From: Geminocystis sp. M7585_C2015_104
GTDB lineage: Bacteria; Cyanobacteriota; Cyanobacteriia; Cyanobacteriales; Cyanobacteriaceae
Length of the DNA: 42,934 bases
Direction: 5' to 3'
Assembly: GCA_015295805.1 (NCBI GenBank)
Contig: DVEF01000075.1
Location: forward strand, 1-42,934
Shown here: positions 19,561 through 29,222 of the stretch, piece after piece
Position numbering within the stretch: position 1 is the stretch's first letter
Layout: every line of letters starts with the position of its first letter
The notes under the pieces: generated by a model
Database searches by the model: none
Told to the model about the DNA's origin: nothing
Seen by the model: the letters and a program-made list of their open reading frames with translations, nothing else
Position numbers and translations under genes: made by a program

Positions 19561-19869
19561 ATGCCTGAAGCAGTAGGAGTAATCCAAACGGTGGGGTTTC
19601 CCGCCATATTAGCAGCAGCAGACGCAGTAGTAAAAGCGGCTCGTGTTACACTTGTACAATTTGAGCTGGCCGAGAGAGGTGAGTTTCTAATTGCCTTTAG
19701 AGGGCCAGTCTCCGAGGTGCAAAAGGCCATGGAAGCCGGCATTGAAGCGGGCAGTAAGGTCTATGGCGGCGTGATTCAGAGCCACTACATAGTACCCAAC
19801 CCCCCACCGAACGTGGTAGACGTGTTACCGATAAGATATACGGAGAAGTCGGAACCCTATCGTTTTTGA
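19561..19869 (+). CDS. ccmK3: Carboxysome shell protein CcmK3
   Basis: A 102-aa bacterial microcompartment (BMC) hexamer-type shell protein. The fold signature is clear: AVGVIQTVGFPAILAAADAVVKAARVTLV, RGPVSEVQKAMEAGIEA and VLPIRYTEK. The region that lines the central pore in CcmK1/2 (KIGS) is instead ELAERGE, the form seen in CcmK3 proteins. Known behaviour: CcmK3 forms mixed hexamers with CcmK4, and the two are encoded together away from the main ccm operon, exactly the arrangement here (64 bp to ccmK4). A weak AGAGA ribosome site precedes the ATG. Confidence 0.93.
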   Translation: MPEAVGVIQTVGFPAILAAADAVVKAARVTLVQFELAERGEFLIAFRGPVSEVQKAMEAGIEAGSKVYGGVIQSHYIVPNPPPNVVDVLPIRYTEKSEPYRF

Positions 19870-19933
19870 TGGGGACAATATTGCCTATTATAGTATCTAG
19901 TTTTAACATTATATCAGGGAGGAAAGAGAGCGT

Positions 19934-20287
19934 ATGCCATCTCAAGCCGCAGTGGGCTCCATTGAAACCAGGGGGTTTCCTGGTGTTTTAGCCGCCGCCG
20001 ATGCCATGGTAAAGGCAGGGAGAGTCACCCTGGTGGGATACATTCGTGCCGGCAGTGCCCGTTTTACCGTTAACATTCGTGGTGACGTCTCCGAGGTGAA
20101 AAGGGCGGTGGAGGCGGGGATTGAGGCTGTTAAACGCACCGAAGGCGCTATTTTAGAATCCTGGGTTATCATTCCTCGCCCCCATGAAAATGTTTGTGCC
20201 GTACTCCCTATAGATTACACAGAAGCGGTTGAGCCCTACCGTCAAGCCGTCGAGGGAATTGCCTTGCCCGGCAATGGGCGTCGCTAA
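19934..20287 (+). CDS. ccmK4: Carboxysome shell protein CcmK4
   Basis: A 117-aa BMC-domain shell protein: [38 protein letters not shown] with the pore loop [22 protein letters not shown], and [21 protein letters not shown] short C-terminal extension follows the BMC fold, as usual in CcmK4. A strong ribosome site (GGAGG) precedes the ATG. It pairs with ccmK3 as a satellite carboxysome locus; CcmK4-containing hexamers are thought to tune metabolite passage through the shell. Its stop codon overlaps that of the convergent 2TM gene by 4 bp. Confidence 0.93.
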   Translation: MPSQAAVGSIETRGFPGVLAAADAMVKAGRVTLVGYIRAGSARFTVNIRGDVSEVKRAVEAGIEAVKRTEGAILESWVIIPRPHENVCAVLPIDYTEAVEPYRQAVEGIALPGNGRR

Positions 20288-20526
20288 TGGGAGTAGTCTG
20301 CCAGGAAACCTATATACAACAAGTGTAGTCCCAGAATAACACTCCAGCCGAGGGTAAAGGGGGTTGTCCATGCCCATTCGGGGTGGTTAAGATTATGGAA
20401 AAACCACACCCCCGAGTTAACTGCCAAAAACAGTGCGGTATGGACAGCAAAATTCATCCTATCATCTAATTTCCGGTAGGCTGGATCGTTTTTCCTGTCT
20501 GGTTTTCTTGGCCAACGGGGCGGCAT
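20284..20526 (-). CDS. 2TM domain membrane protein
   Basis: An 80-aa protein: charged N-terminus ([19 protein letters not shown]), then two membrane helices of the 2TM domain family (PF13239), with the typical [16 protein letters not shown], an aromatic loop ([11 protein letters not shown]) and GLHLL. The family is common in cyanobacteria and its function is unknown. It is convergent with ccmK4, sharing 4 bp at the stop codons. Confidence 0.8.
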   Translation of the reverse strand: MPPRWPRKPDRKNDPAYRKLDDRMNFAVHTALFLAVNSGVWFFHNLNHPEWAWTTPFTLGWSVILGLHLLYIGFLADYSH

Positions 20527-20692
20527 GTTTTTCTTCTCTAAAAGTGTTACTTTTATGGTAACAAATTCGAGCCCAACTAGTTAATTTTTATCAGGGAAAT
20601 CCTATTTTTTCCAGCTCCCCATTATCCCTATTAATTTAGCTTCTGTTAAAAATCTCACTCTCTGTCTCCTTTGTCTAGTTCGACTTCTTCCA
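20527..20692. other. Gap with no feature seen, continuing into the decayed ORF
   Basis: Together with the following segment this makes about 1.06 kb (20527-21591) without an intact gene. This first part, which must hold the promoter of the 2TM gene, shows no hairpin or motif I can name. Confidence 0.4.
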
Positions 20693-21242
20693 TTATATTT
20701 GGCGGGGGAGTCTTGATTGTATTTGTGTTATTGCCCAGTCAACTCTATTTTTGAATTCATTATCTCCCATTACAGTGGTGTCCAAAGTGTGAGATACACT
20801 GGATTAATCTAGGTTTTTAAAGACAGCCAGTAGGTGGGGTCTTTGGGGTTTATTTCCCTCTAATTTAGCCAAATTTTCCAACGGGGCTATTATCTGGGAT
20901 ATTATCTTTTTTTAACCGGCGATAAATTCGGTTTTAATAACATTGTTTTCCGGAGCTATTTCCGGCTTATAATTGCTGCTTACCGGTTGAGGGTTGAAAA
21001 TTTCCTTTTACCCCTTACCCACAAAGAAAGCCCCATCTCCTTGGCCTTAAATGCGGCATGGTGATGACTTCAAATTTTTCTACCTTTTTTATTTTACAAC
21101 TGGTGGGATAATTACCCCCCCTTTCTTCCAGTATCAACACCGCCAATCTTTTTAATTTTTCCCGGGAAGAATTTTCCCCTGGGATGGCACTGTAAATATT
21201 TTCTATAAGAAGAAGTGCCGTCTTTAGTTTTTGGGCAAACAT
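20693..21242 (-). pseudogene. Apparent decayed ORF with frameshift and several TAA stops
   Basis: On the minus strand an ATG at 21242 opens a 75-codon frame (MFAQKLKTALLLIEN, REKLKRLAVLILEERGGNY) ending at 21015. In another frame, from about 21046 down to 20693, protein-like sequence continues with only occasional TAA stops: EIFNPQPVSSNYKPE, APLENLAKLEGNKPQRPH, MGDNEFKNRVDWAITQIQSR. The pattern of coding-like blocks split by one frameshift and three internal TAA codons (at 21008, in the middle, and after KNLD) suggests a gene in decay. I do not recognise a family. An intact 75-aa protein from the first part remains possible. Confidence 0.4.
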
Positions 21243-21591
21243 GTGTCAAAATTCCAAACATAGGCTATGACAGCAACTAATATCGGAGTATTTTTCCCAC
21301 AATCGCAAGTGGCATAAATTCATTGGCTGATTCCCAGTCTCTATTGTAGGCAAAAATAGACTTCGGCTCGGGAAATTCATAGTAGTTTCTCTAGTAGGCA
21401 GTACACTCACTCAATTCTGGTCTTTGGTGTATAATAGCTGCTATCACTTCTAACCCCTTTATCCTACCCCTACTGCAACAGGCCTTGTCATATGATTTAG
21501 ATTGTAAGAAATACATTTACAAAAATACACAGAGGCAACCTAAAAACAGTGGTGTTAGGATGGGAAAAAGAGAAGATTGTCTAGGTGTTTT

Positions 21592-21831
21592 ATGAGTGTA
21601 AGGGTAACGTTTCAACCGGATAATGTGACGGTGTCGGCGGAAAGTGGAGAATCTATATTGGCAGTAGCTAAACGAGCTGGTATTTTTATTCCTACAGGTT
21701 GTTTGATGGGTTCATGTCATGCCTGTGAGGTAGAATTAGAGGATGGTACACCCATTTGTGCTTGTATTAGTGCTATCCCCGTTGATAGTGAGGAGTTAAC
21801 CATATACCTCTATGGTGACCCAGTGTGGTAG
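21592..21831 (+). CDS. [2Fe-2S] plant-type ferredoxin-like protein
   Basis: A 79-aa electron-transfer protein from ATG 21592; a TTG at 21577 would add five residues. The cluster ligands are visible as C-x4-C-x2-C (CLMGSCHAC) plus a later Cys in ICAC. ESGESILAVAKRAGIFIPTGC is the usual ferredoxin stretch before the first ligand. It is shorter than photosynthetic PetF (about 97 aa) and likely a specialised ferredoxin; the partner enzyme is unknown. trmL follows after about 105 bp. Confidence 0.88.
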   Translation: MSVRVTFQPDNVTVSAESGESILAVAKRAGIFIPTGCLMGSCHACEVELEDGTPICACISAIPVDSEELTIYLYGDPVW

Positions 21832-21935
21832 AATCCTTACTGTTGAATTTGGTGTATCTAGGGCAACTATTCACTATAATCCCACTATAATCCCCCTGTA
21901 GATGGCGGATTTGGGTGTGAGTCTACCCCTATGCT

Positions 21936-22406
21936 ATGCCAAGAATAGTTCTAGTGCATCCACAAATTCCCCCTAATACTGGCAATATTGCCCGCAGTTG
22001 TGCCGCCATGGATGTGGAGTTGCATTTAGTGGCACCTTTGGGTTTTGAAATCGGCGATAGGTATTTAAAAAGGGCTGGATTGGACTATTGGCCCTATGTT
22101 AGACTAACCTATCATCCCAGTGAAGACTATTTTTTGCAACATGCCAAGGAAAAGGGGGGAAGGCTTATTGGTTTGAGTGTCAGGGGTAAGACTAATTATC
22201 TTGACTGTCAATACCGAGATGATGATTGGTTACTCTTCGGGAGTGAGACTGACGGCTTGCCCCAGAAAATTTTAGATGCCTGTGATCTTACTTGTTATAT
22301 TAAGATGAGAAATCCATTTGTTCGCAGTCTTAATTTGTCTGTGAGTGTTTCTGTAGTTTTATTTGAATCCTTGCGACAATTAGGATACACCACCACTGTA
22401 AATTAA
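21936..22406 (+). CDS. trmL: tRNA (cytidine(34)-2'-O)-methyltransferase TrmL
   Basis: A SPOUT-class enzyme that methylates the wobble ribose of tRNA-Leu isoacceptors using SAM. The 156-aa length and all three SpoU motifs fit: NTGNIARSCAAM (motif 1), LLFGSETDGLP (motif 2) and RSLNLSVSVSVVLFE (motif 3, forming the SAM-binding knot). It lacks an extra N-terminal RNA-binding domain, as expected for TrmL. The Fur-family gene starts 11 bp later on the same strand. Confidence 0.93.
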   Translation: MPRIVLVHPQIPPNTGNIARSCAAMDVELHLVAPLGFEIGDRYLKRAGLDYWPYVRLTYHPSEDYFLQHAKEKGGRLIGLSVRGKTNYLDCQYRDDDWLLFGSETDGLPQKILDACDLTCYIKMRNPFVRSLNLSVSVSVVLFESLRQLGYTTTVN

Positions 22407-22417
22407 ATCAGGAAAGT

Positions 22418-22831
22418 ATGACTGGCAAACTTACTAAAAGTCAACAGAAAATCCTAGATGTGTTAAAAAGCGTCGAGGGGGAGATTAGTGCACAAGAAAT
22501 TTATCATATTCTACGCAAAAATGGCTCTTCTACTGGCTTGGCTACCGTCTATCGCCACCTTAAATTTTTCCTTCTACGGGGTTTGGTAAAGGAGAGAATC
22601 ACTGTAGACGGCGAGTCTTTATACCAGCTAATTAATCATAGCCATCAACATCATTTTAACTGTATTAACTGTGGCAAATCCGTACTACTTCCTGACAATA
22701 ATTGCCCCATCAACGAGGCAGTTTATAAATCACTAGTGCCAAACAATTTTCGTATTTACTACCATAGCCTAGAGTTTTTCGGCTTATGTGAATGCTGCCA
22801 AAGAATGGCTGATGAAAAAGACAGTTTATAG
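22418..22831 (+). CDS. Fur-family metalloregulator (Zur/Fur/PerR type)
   Basis: A 137-aa regulator: N-terminal winged helix with the DNA-reading segment SSTGLATVYRHLKFF, then a dimerisation domain with a His-rich site (NHSHQHHF), and two Cys pairs (CINC and CECC) for structural zinc. The paired Cys motifs and early His cluster fit Zur or Fur proteins; which metal it senses cannot be decided from sequence alone. It shares a short gap with trmL upstream and is convergent with feoA (41 bp between the stops), so iron or zinc homeostasis is the likely theme. Confidence 0.9.
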   Translation: MTGKLTKSQQKILDVLKSVEGEISAQEIYHILRKNGSSTGLATVYRHLKFFLLRGLVKERITVDGESLYQLINHSHQHHFNCINCGKSVLLPDNNCPINEAVYKSLVPNNFRIYYHSLEFFGLCECCQRMADEKDSL

Positions 22832-22872
22832 TTTATAGAAGATTTTCCCCACTATATGTATACTAAAATTAA

Positions 22873-23148
22873 TCATTGACCAGAAGTTGGTTTGACTATA
22901 ATTAATTTCGCCTCCTCGTCTCTAAGGGCAATTGTAGTGGTAGCACCTACTTTTACATGGAGAGTTTTCCCCCACCACAGTTTGCGGAGGATTTTCACTT
23001 TTTTCCCACTTACCAATCCGAGGGATTTGAGACGATTTGTCAAGGCTTTACCATGGATTCCTGTTAAGATTTGACAGACTATTGCAGCCTTCCCAACTTC
23101 CAAGTTTGTCAGCGGATGGTGTTGATTGTTTGCCATTCCTGTTGCCAT
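22873..23148 (-). CDS. feoA: FeoA-domain protein
   Basis: A 91-aa protein with an SH3-like FeoA domain: PLTNLEVGKAAIVCQI, NRLKSLGLVSGKKVKILRK and a C-terminal IALRDEEAKLIIV. FeoA is a small cytoplasmic partner of the ferrous-iron permease FeoB. No feoB lies downstream in the window. The start at 23148 is preceded by AGGAT at long spacing; ATG at 23136 is an alternative. The convergent Fur-family regulator next door suggests metal regulation. Confidence 0.85.
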   Translation of the reverse strand: MATGMANNQHHPLTNLEVGKAAIVCQILTGIHGKALTNRLKSLGLVSGKKVKILRKLWWGKTLHVKVGATTTIALRDEEAKLIIVKPTSGQ

Positions 23149-24527
23149 TTATTTTGGTTATCCTATTTCTGTTGTCGATTCTTTTTGTTCTTGCCTAATT
23201 AACCATATTATCACAAAAGACATTGTTGTCCCATTATGACCCAACCGTCTACTTGTTGCCAGGCATAGTGTTTCATAATGACTGGACAAAAAGATGTTTG
23301 CCTTTTGTTAGGTAGCCTTTAGGAAAAGTCCACAGAGGAAAATTTGTTTGTTTTTGGTATGATGTAAACCTAACATGGGGGAGTGGGCTCGTTGGCCTTT
23401 GGGTGTAATTCGGAATAGCTAGACGGGGGGATATTTTTTTGGGTTTAATATTAATTGGCAAAGGATATACACATATGTATTCGTTAGTTTTTTTTACCAG
23501 AAATGAAGGCAATTACATCTCACATATCAGAATACGCAATTTGTTGAAACAAGCAGACATAAAAAATGGATTCCCAAAATAGGGCAACAGAATTGACAGG
23601 TGTATTTTGCGCCGCAAATGTTAAAAATGTTAAAGCATTATGTTGGGTTTTTGATAATATGCAAATTCTGATAATAATACCATCATATTATGGGCCTGGC
23701 ATTTCGGTGTTTTCAATATTTTTTAGGAGTTACTGCCGTTAAAATACAAAACATATTCCGTTCGTATTCAGAATAGTAGGTGTATAGGAAAGTAAATATT
23801 CTTTGTATTGCAAAAATTGGGGGTGCCATGGAATTATAACACAGGTTTGGAGGGTAATCTTGGTTAATTTTGGTACAATTTGGACTTACCCCAGAAGGGT
23901 ATATTTGTTGTTTGGTGTTGCCTAGAATAATAGGGTATTATGTTTATCCTCTTTGGGCATAACTTAAACCAATGATACGGGTTCAAGTATGTTTTTTGCC
24001 TGTTGTTGGGTAGAATTCAAAGTCACTGGAGGGTGACATAACTGTCTGTTGTTGTAGAGACTTTAGGATAAATACCCAGTGGGAATTATTTGAAATATAC
24101 AAATACGGATATGCTTGTTTTTTTAGGCACAATTTATGGCAACTAAACGAGGTTATATATTTCTGTCACTGCGCCTGCTTTTAGGGGTGGAGTCTGGAAT
24201 GATTAAAAAATATGATCCGCCAATAACATAGAGGTTTATCTGTTTGTTTTAACGCCAAATACAGTGCAAATTATATCCCCGCTTTGGGTTCAAATTTAGA
24301 ATAAAAAGCCAACATTGATATACAGGAAATTGAAATAAATATTTACCCCAAATTGGGAATTTAATTAGCCTAAGAAATGCCCAGGCGTAATCCGAAGTTA
24401 TATTTTTTGTAATTTTCCAGGCCTAGTTACAACTCACTGTCATGGGGAGGGACTGTCATGGGAAGGGAAGGAGTTAAAATAACTAAAAAATGGTACTTTA
24501 TGCCGAAAACGGTTGTTGTTTTTCTGA
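23149..24527. other. 1.38-kb gene-free, AT-rich stretch
   Basis: I find no credible gene here. The sequence is AT-rich, with runs of T and short open frames only. The best is a 35-codon frame at 23475-23582 (MYSLVFFTRNEGNYIS...), preceded by AAAGGA but without a recognisable product. A tandem 16-bp repeat is near the right end. The stretch could hold small RNAs or the remains of decayed genes; no tRNA, rnpB, or known riboswitch core was noticed. Confidence 0.5.
24436..24467. repeat. Tandem 16-bp repeat, two copies
   Basis: ACTGTCATGGGGAGGG (24436-24451) is followed directly by ACTGTCATGGGAAGGG (24452-24467), one mismatch. It lies about 60 bp past the end of cbiD in the long gene-free stretch. 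Confidence 0.85.
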
Positions 24528-25634
24528 CTAAAGATAGTAAGACAAGATGGATTCAGCCGTTTCACCCTTGACAATAATTTCCCGGTTTCTGGCGAAAAGA
24601 ATCGCACCCACATAGACCGAAATATCTATGTGCTTTTTAATGTAATTACGACTGTTTTCCTCTATTCTGTTAGCCATGAGATGATAAACCGTGTCCTGAT
24701 ATTTAGTGCCATTTATGGCATCGAAATTACGGAGAATCGCTAAACCAGATTCTACAGTTTCCGCTATAAATATTTGTCTACAAACCTCCTGAGGCACTCC
24801 CACAAAACAGGCAAGGGATGTTAGAATTTCCAGTCTAGCATCTGCAACAAAATGATGGGTTTGGAACACATTGCCGGCTAATTTTATAAGTTTGCCATGA
24901 TAGCCAAATAGGAGAATAGATTTTAACCCTAATTCCCCGGCTTTTACTAACATTGGCCCCAACCAGTTAGCGGTTTTTACTAGTTGTGCAGGGTTGAAGC
25001 CAATTTTTGCGGCTAAATCTAAACCATTTTCGCCAATACAGAAAACTAGATGTTCAAAATTTTTGCTCTTACTGGTTAACTCCTCTAAATACAATTCTAA
25101 TTGTTCGGGGGAACTCAGGGGTTGAGAAATACCACTAGTGCCAAGTAAAGATAAACCTTCTACCACACCAAAAGCAGCATTAGAAGTCCTTTCAGCTAGT
25201 TTTTTACCCTCAGGCAGAATAATTTTAACTTCCACTTGGGCATTGTCTTCTAGGTAAGCTAACAGATTGATTTCTAACAAATTTTTTGCATAGCTGTAGA
25301 TGGCCGGTTTGTTGTTACAGGCAATGATTCTCCCCACCCCTTCCCCCCCTTGAATGAGAATTTTTTTCTCTGAATTTGGGACAAGGGTTACCAAGGCCCA
25401 AACGGGGGTATTCCTAGTCAAATCCAGGTTATCCCCTGGGTCTGAGCGAGTAATTGCTAGGGCTTGATTGTCACCAATTCTTGCTACTTGCTCAACTGGA
25501 ATTATAACCCTTTCTGGAGGGTTTAACAAGTCTATTTCCACTTCCTTTTCAGCTATCTCTTTCTGTAGAATCCTCAGGGCAGCCACTGCAGAAGCAGTAG
25601 CAAAAACTGGTAAAGTGTAGCCTGATCTTGCCAT
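24528..25634 (-). CDS. cbiD: Cobalt-precorrin-5B (C1)-methyltransferase CbiD
   Basis: A 368-aa enzyme of the anaerobic (early cobalt insertion) cobalamin pathway that methylates C1 of the corrin ring. The start SGYTLPVFATASAVAALRILQ and the segment GDNQALAITRSDPGDNLDLTRN fit the CbiD family; the later SLLGTSGISQPLS and FGYHGKLIKLAGNVF are also typical. No other cobalamin gene or B12 riboswitch is apparent within 230 bp upstream. In cyanobacteria cbiD is often isolated from the other cob genes. Confidence 0.92.
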   Translation of the reverse strand: MARSGYTLPVFATASAVAALRILQKEIAEKEVEIDLLNPPERVIIPVEQVARIGDNQALAITRSDPGDNLDLTRNTPVWALVTLVPNSEKKILIQGGEGVGRIIACNNKPAIYSYAKNLLEINLLAYLEDNAQVEVKIILPEGKKLAERTSNAAFGVVEGLSLLGTSGISQPLSSPEQLELYLEELTSKSKNFEHLVFCIGENGLDLAAKIGFNPAQLVKTANWLGPMLVKAGELGLKSILLFGYHGKLIKLAGNVFQTHHFVADARLEILTSLACFVGVPQEVCRQIFIAETVESGLAILRNFDAINGTKYQDTVYHLMANRIEENSRNYIKKHIDISVYVGAILFARNREIIVKGETAESILSYYL

Positions 25635-25802
25635 ATTTTTTAGGGGACAGTAATGTCAGGTTCGTGTTCAGTAAAAAGGGTAATTAAAATGGGGAGAAGA
25701 AAAGATTGGAATAACAATAAGGAATAATTTTACGGGAGTAATTCTACTACAAAAATGTGCAAAGATCAAGATTTTTTCTGGGGGTAAATGTTGTCGTAGG
25801 AA

Positions 25803-25831
25803 TTGTCAGTCTGTTTATTTGTGGGTAAAAT
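25803..25831 (+). promoter_or_regulatory. Promoter candidate for hisF
   Basis: TTGTCA (25803-25808) and TAAAAT (25826-25831) are separated by 17 bp, 31 bp before the hisF start, which also has a strong ribosome site (GGAGGG). Confidence 0.5.
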
Positions 25832-25861
25832 CGTGATGTCTGATTAAAAGGAGGGTAATAG

Positions 25862-26629
25862 ATGTTAGCCAAGAGAATATTGCCTTGTTTGGATGTCAAT
25901 GCCGGTAGAGTGGTTAAAGGGGTAAATTTTGTGAATCTGAAAGATGCAGGGGATCCAGTGGAACTGGCTAGACTGTATAATGATGCGGGGGCTGATGAGT
26001 TGGTGTTTTTGGATATTACCGCTACTCACGAGGATAGAGACACCATCATCGATGTAGTCTATCGTACCGCGGAACAGGTGTTTATACCCCTGACAGTGGG
26101 GGGGGGCATCAGAACCTTAGAGAATGTTAAAAATTTGTTAAGAGCAGGAGCAGACAAAATTAGTGTAAACTCAACAGCAGTAAAGGATCCAGATTTTATT
26201 AATAGGGCAAGCGATCGTTTTGGCAGTCAGTGTATAGTGGTAGCAATAGATGCGAGGAGAAGAAAAGATCCAGAAAACCCGGGGTGGGACGTGTATATCC
26301 GGGGAGGCAGGGAGAATACAGGAATAGATGCAGTTTCTTGGGCGGAAGAGGTAGCCAAAAGGGGTGCAGGGGAATTGTTGGTAACTAGCATGGATGCGGA
26401 CGGCACCCAGGCGGGATATGATTTAGAACTGACTAGGGCTATAGCGGAAAGAGTGGAAATTCCAGTTATTGCCTCTGGCGGCGCCGGTAACTGTGAACAT
26501 ATATACCAGGCTTTGACGGAGGGGAAAGCGGAGGCGGCTTTATTGGCTTCTCTACTACATTATGGCCAGTTGACTATCCCCCAAATCAAAGAATACCTGA
26601 GTCAAAGGGGCGTTACCGTGAGACTTTAA
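25862..26629 (+). CDS. hisF: Imidazole glycerol phosphate synthase cyclase subunit HisF
   Basis: The (beta/alpha)8 cyclase that works with glutaminase HisH to make imidazole glycerol phosphate and AICAR in histidine synthesis. At 255 aa it has the standard length. The catalytic Asp11 is in [14 protein letters not shown] and the second Asp near residue 130 in [10 protein letters not shown]; the phosphate-binding loops GGGIRT and ASGGAGN are intact. It is preceded by a good promoter candidate and a strong ribosome site. A small membrane protein gene follows after 65 bp. Confidence 0.97.
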   Translation: MLAKRILPCLDVNAGRVVKGVNFVNLKDAGDPVELARLYNDAGADELVFLDITATHEDRDTIIDVVYRTAEQVFIPLTVGGGIRTLENVKNLLRAGADKISVNSTAVKDPDFINRASDRFGSQCIVVAIDARRRKDPENPGWDVYIRGGRENTGIDAVSWAEEVAKRGAGELLVTSMDADGTQAGYDLELTRAIAERVEIPVIASGGAGNCEHIYQALTEGKAEAALLASLLHYGQLTIPQIKEYLSQRGVTVRL

Positions 26630-26694
26630 CTGTAATTTTATTTTTCCACTACCAAAGGTATATTAGAATAGACTAAAACTCATATTCTTAAAAA

Positions 26695-26883
26695 ATGTTA
26701 ATACCGATTCTCATTTTGGACGTGGCATTGGTAGCCTGGTCATTGCATCTGATGCAACAAGCCTTTGACCGCCGGGAGTTTTCCCTAATGCTGGCGGGGA
26801 CATTAGTGGCATTGGCGGCCGCCGCCATGATGGTGGTCTACATTTTGGCAAACCATTGTCTTTCGTATTTCTCTAGCCTCTAG
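26695..26883 (+). CDS. Small two-helix membrane protein, function unknown
   Basis: A 62-aa hydrophobic protein: a first helix (ILILDVALVAWSLHLM), a short charged loop (QQAFDRREFS) and a second helix (LMLAGTLVALAAAAMMVVYIL). No ribosome site is strong. The clean two-helix layout and its position between hisF and the groES operator support a real gene, but I do not recognise the family. Confidence 0.55.
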   Translation: MLIPILILDVALVAWSLHLMQQAFDRREFSLMLAGTLVALAAAAMMVVYILANHCLSYFSSL

Positions 26884-26931
26884 TCGGTGTATGCCGAAAA
26901 AATCGTTCGGTAACCCGTACAAGACAACCCG

Positions 26932-26960
26932 TTGCTACTTCCATCCAATTTTCGCTAAAT
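26932..26960 (+). promoter_or_regulatory. Putative groESL promoter
   Basis: TTGCTA (26932-26937) and CTAAAT (26955-26960) are 17 bp apart, just upstream of and touching the CIRCE element, a typical layout for HrcA-repressed groESL. Confidence 0.45.
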
Positions 26961-26986
26961 TAGCACTCGGAAGGTGAGAGCGCTAA
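26960..26986. promoter_or_regulatory. CIRCE operator (HrcA binding site)
   Basis: TTAGCACTC at 26960-26968, nine bases, then GAGCGCTAA at 26978-26986: the CIRCE inverted repeat with one mismatch from TTAGCACTC-N9-GAGTGCTAA. It is the known binding site of the HrcA repressor and marks heat-regulated groESL operons. It sits about 70 bp before groES. Confidence 0.93.
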
Positions 26987-27054
26987 AAAAGCAAAAACAA
27001 GAGGCGCCCACCGAGGGTAAACCAAGTAGCAAGGAAGATTGGAGAAAGGAGTCT

Positions 27055-27366
27055 ATGGCAGCGGTAACTATTAACGTATCCACCGTTAAGCCTTTGGGCG
27101 ATCGTGTATTCGTAAAAGTAGCCCAAGCAGAAGAAAAAAGTGCTGGTGGCATCTACCTGCCAGACACCGCCAAGGAAAAACCCCAAGTAGGGGAAGTGAT
27201 TAGCGTAGGGGAAGGCAGACTCAATGACAAAGGCGAAAGAATCCCCGTAGAGGTTAAGGTAGGGGATAAGGTCCTCTACTCCAAATACGCTGGTACTGAC
27301 GTTAAACTCGGTGGCGAAGATTACGTCATTCTCTCCGAAAAAGACATCCTCGCTGTCCTGTCTTAA
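27055..27366 (+). CDS. groES: Co-chaperonin GroES
   Basis: A 103-aa lid of the GroEL chamber, in heptameric rings. [36 protein letters not shown] contains the conserved mobile loop. The start ATG 27055 is supported by AAAGGA; upstream in-frame residues reaching 26974 would run through the CIRCE element and are not real. groEL follows after 117 bp in the same heat-shock operon. Confidence 0.97.
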   Translation: MAAVTINVSTVKPLGDRVFVKVAQAEEKSAGGIYLPDTAKEKPQVGEVISVGEGRLNDKGERIPVEVKVGDKVLYSKYAGTDVKLGGEDYVILSEKDILAVLS

Positions 27367-27462
27367 TTAATTAATAAGTAATTTCTACCTAGAGACCTTG
27401 TAGTTAATTATCTAAACTTTGTATTGCTGGTTTCCGTTTGTTGTCAGTTTAGTTAGTAGTAG

Positions 27463-29115
<1,653 letters not shown>

Positions 29116-29140
29116 TAATACTCTGTAAGCTAGTCGTAAC

Positions 29141-29164
29141 GGGGGGTAGCACCCCCTTTTTTTT
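29141..29164 (+). terminator. Intrinsic terminator of the groESL operon
   Basis: GGGGGT (29142-29147), loop AGC, ACCCCC (29151-29156), followed by eight T. Classic rho-independent terminator. Confidence 0.9.
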
Positions 29165-29172
29165 GTGCCTTA

Positions 29173-29190
29173 ACCCCCCCCACGGGGGGT
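29173..29190 (-). terminator. GC hairpin between groEL and gpmI
   Basis: ACCCCCC can pair with GGGGGGT around a short CACG-type loop, giving a second hairpin just after the groESL terminator and before the gpmI stop. It may help end gpmI transcription on the minus strand, though a T run is not directly adjacent on that strand. Confidence 0.4.
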
Positions 29191-29222
29191 ATCATACATG
29201 GTTGCCCTGAATTGCCCTTGGG

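Noticed and set aside
23273-23512. A 79-aa minus-strand open frame in the long gene-free stretch
   Set aside because: No ribosome site, low-complexity composition and no recognisable motif.
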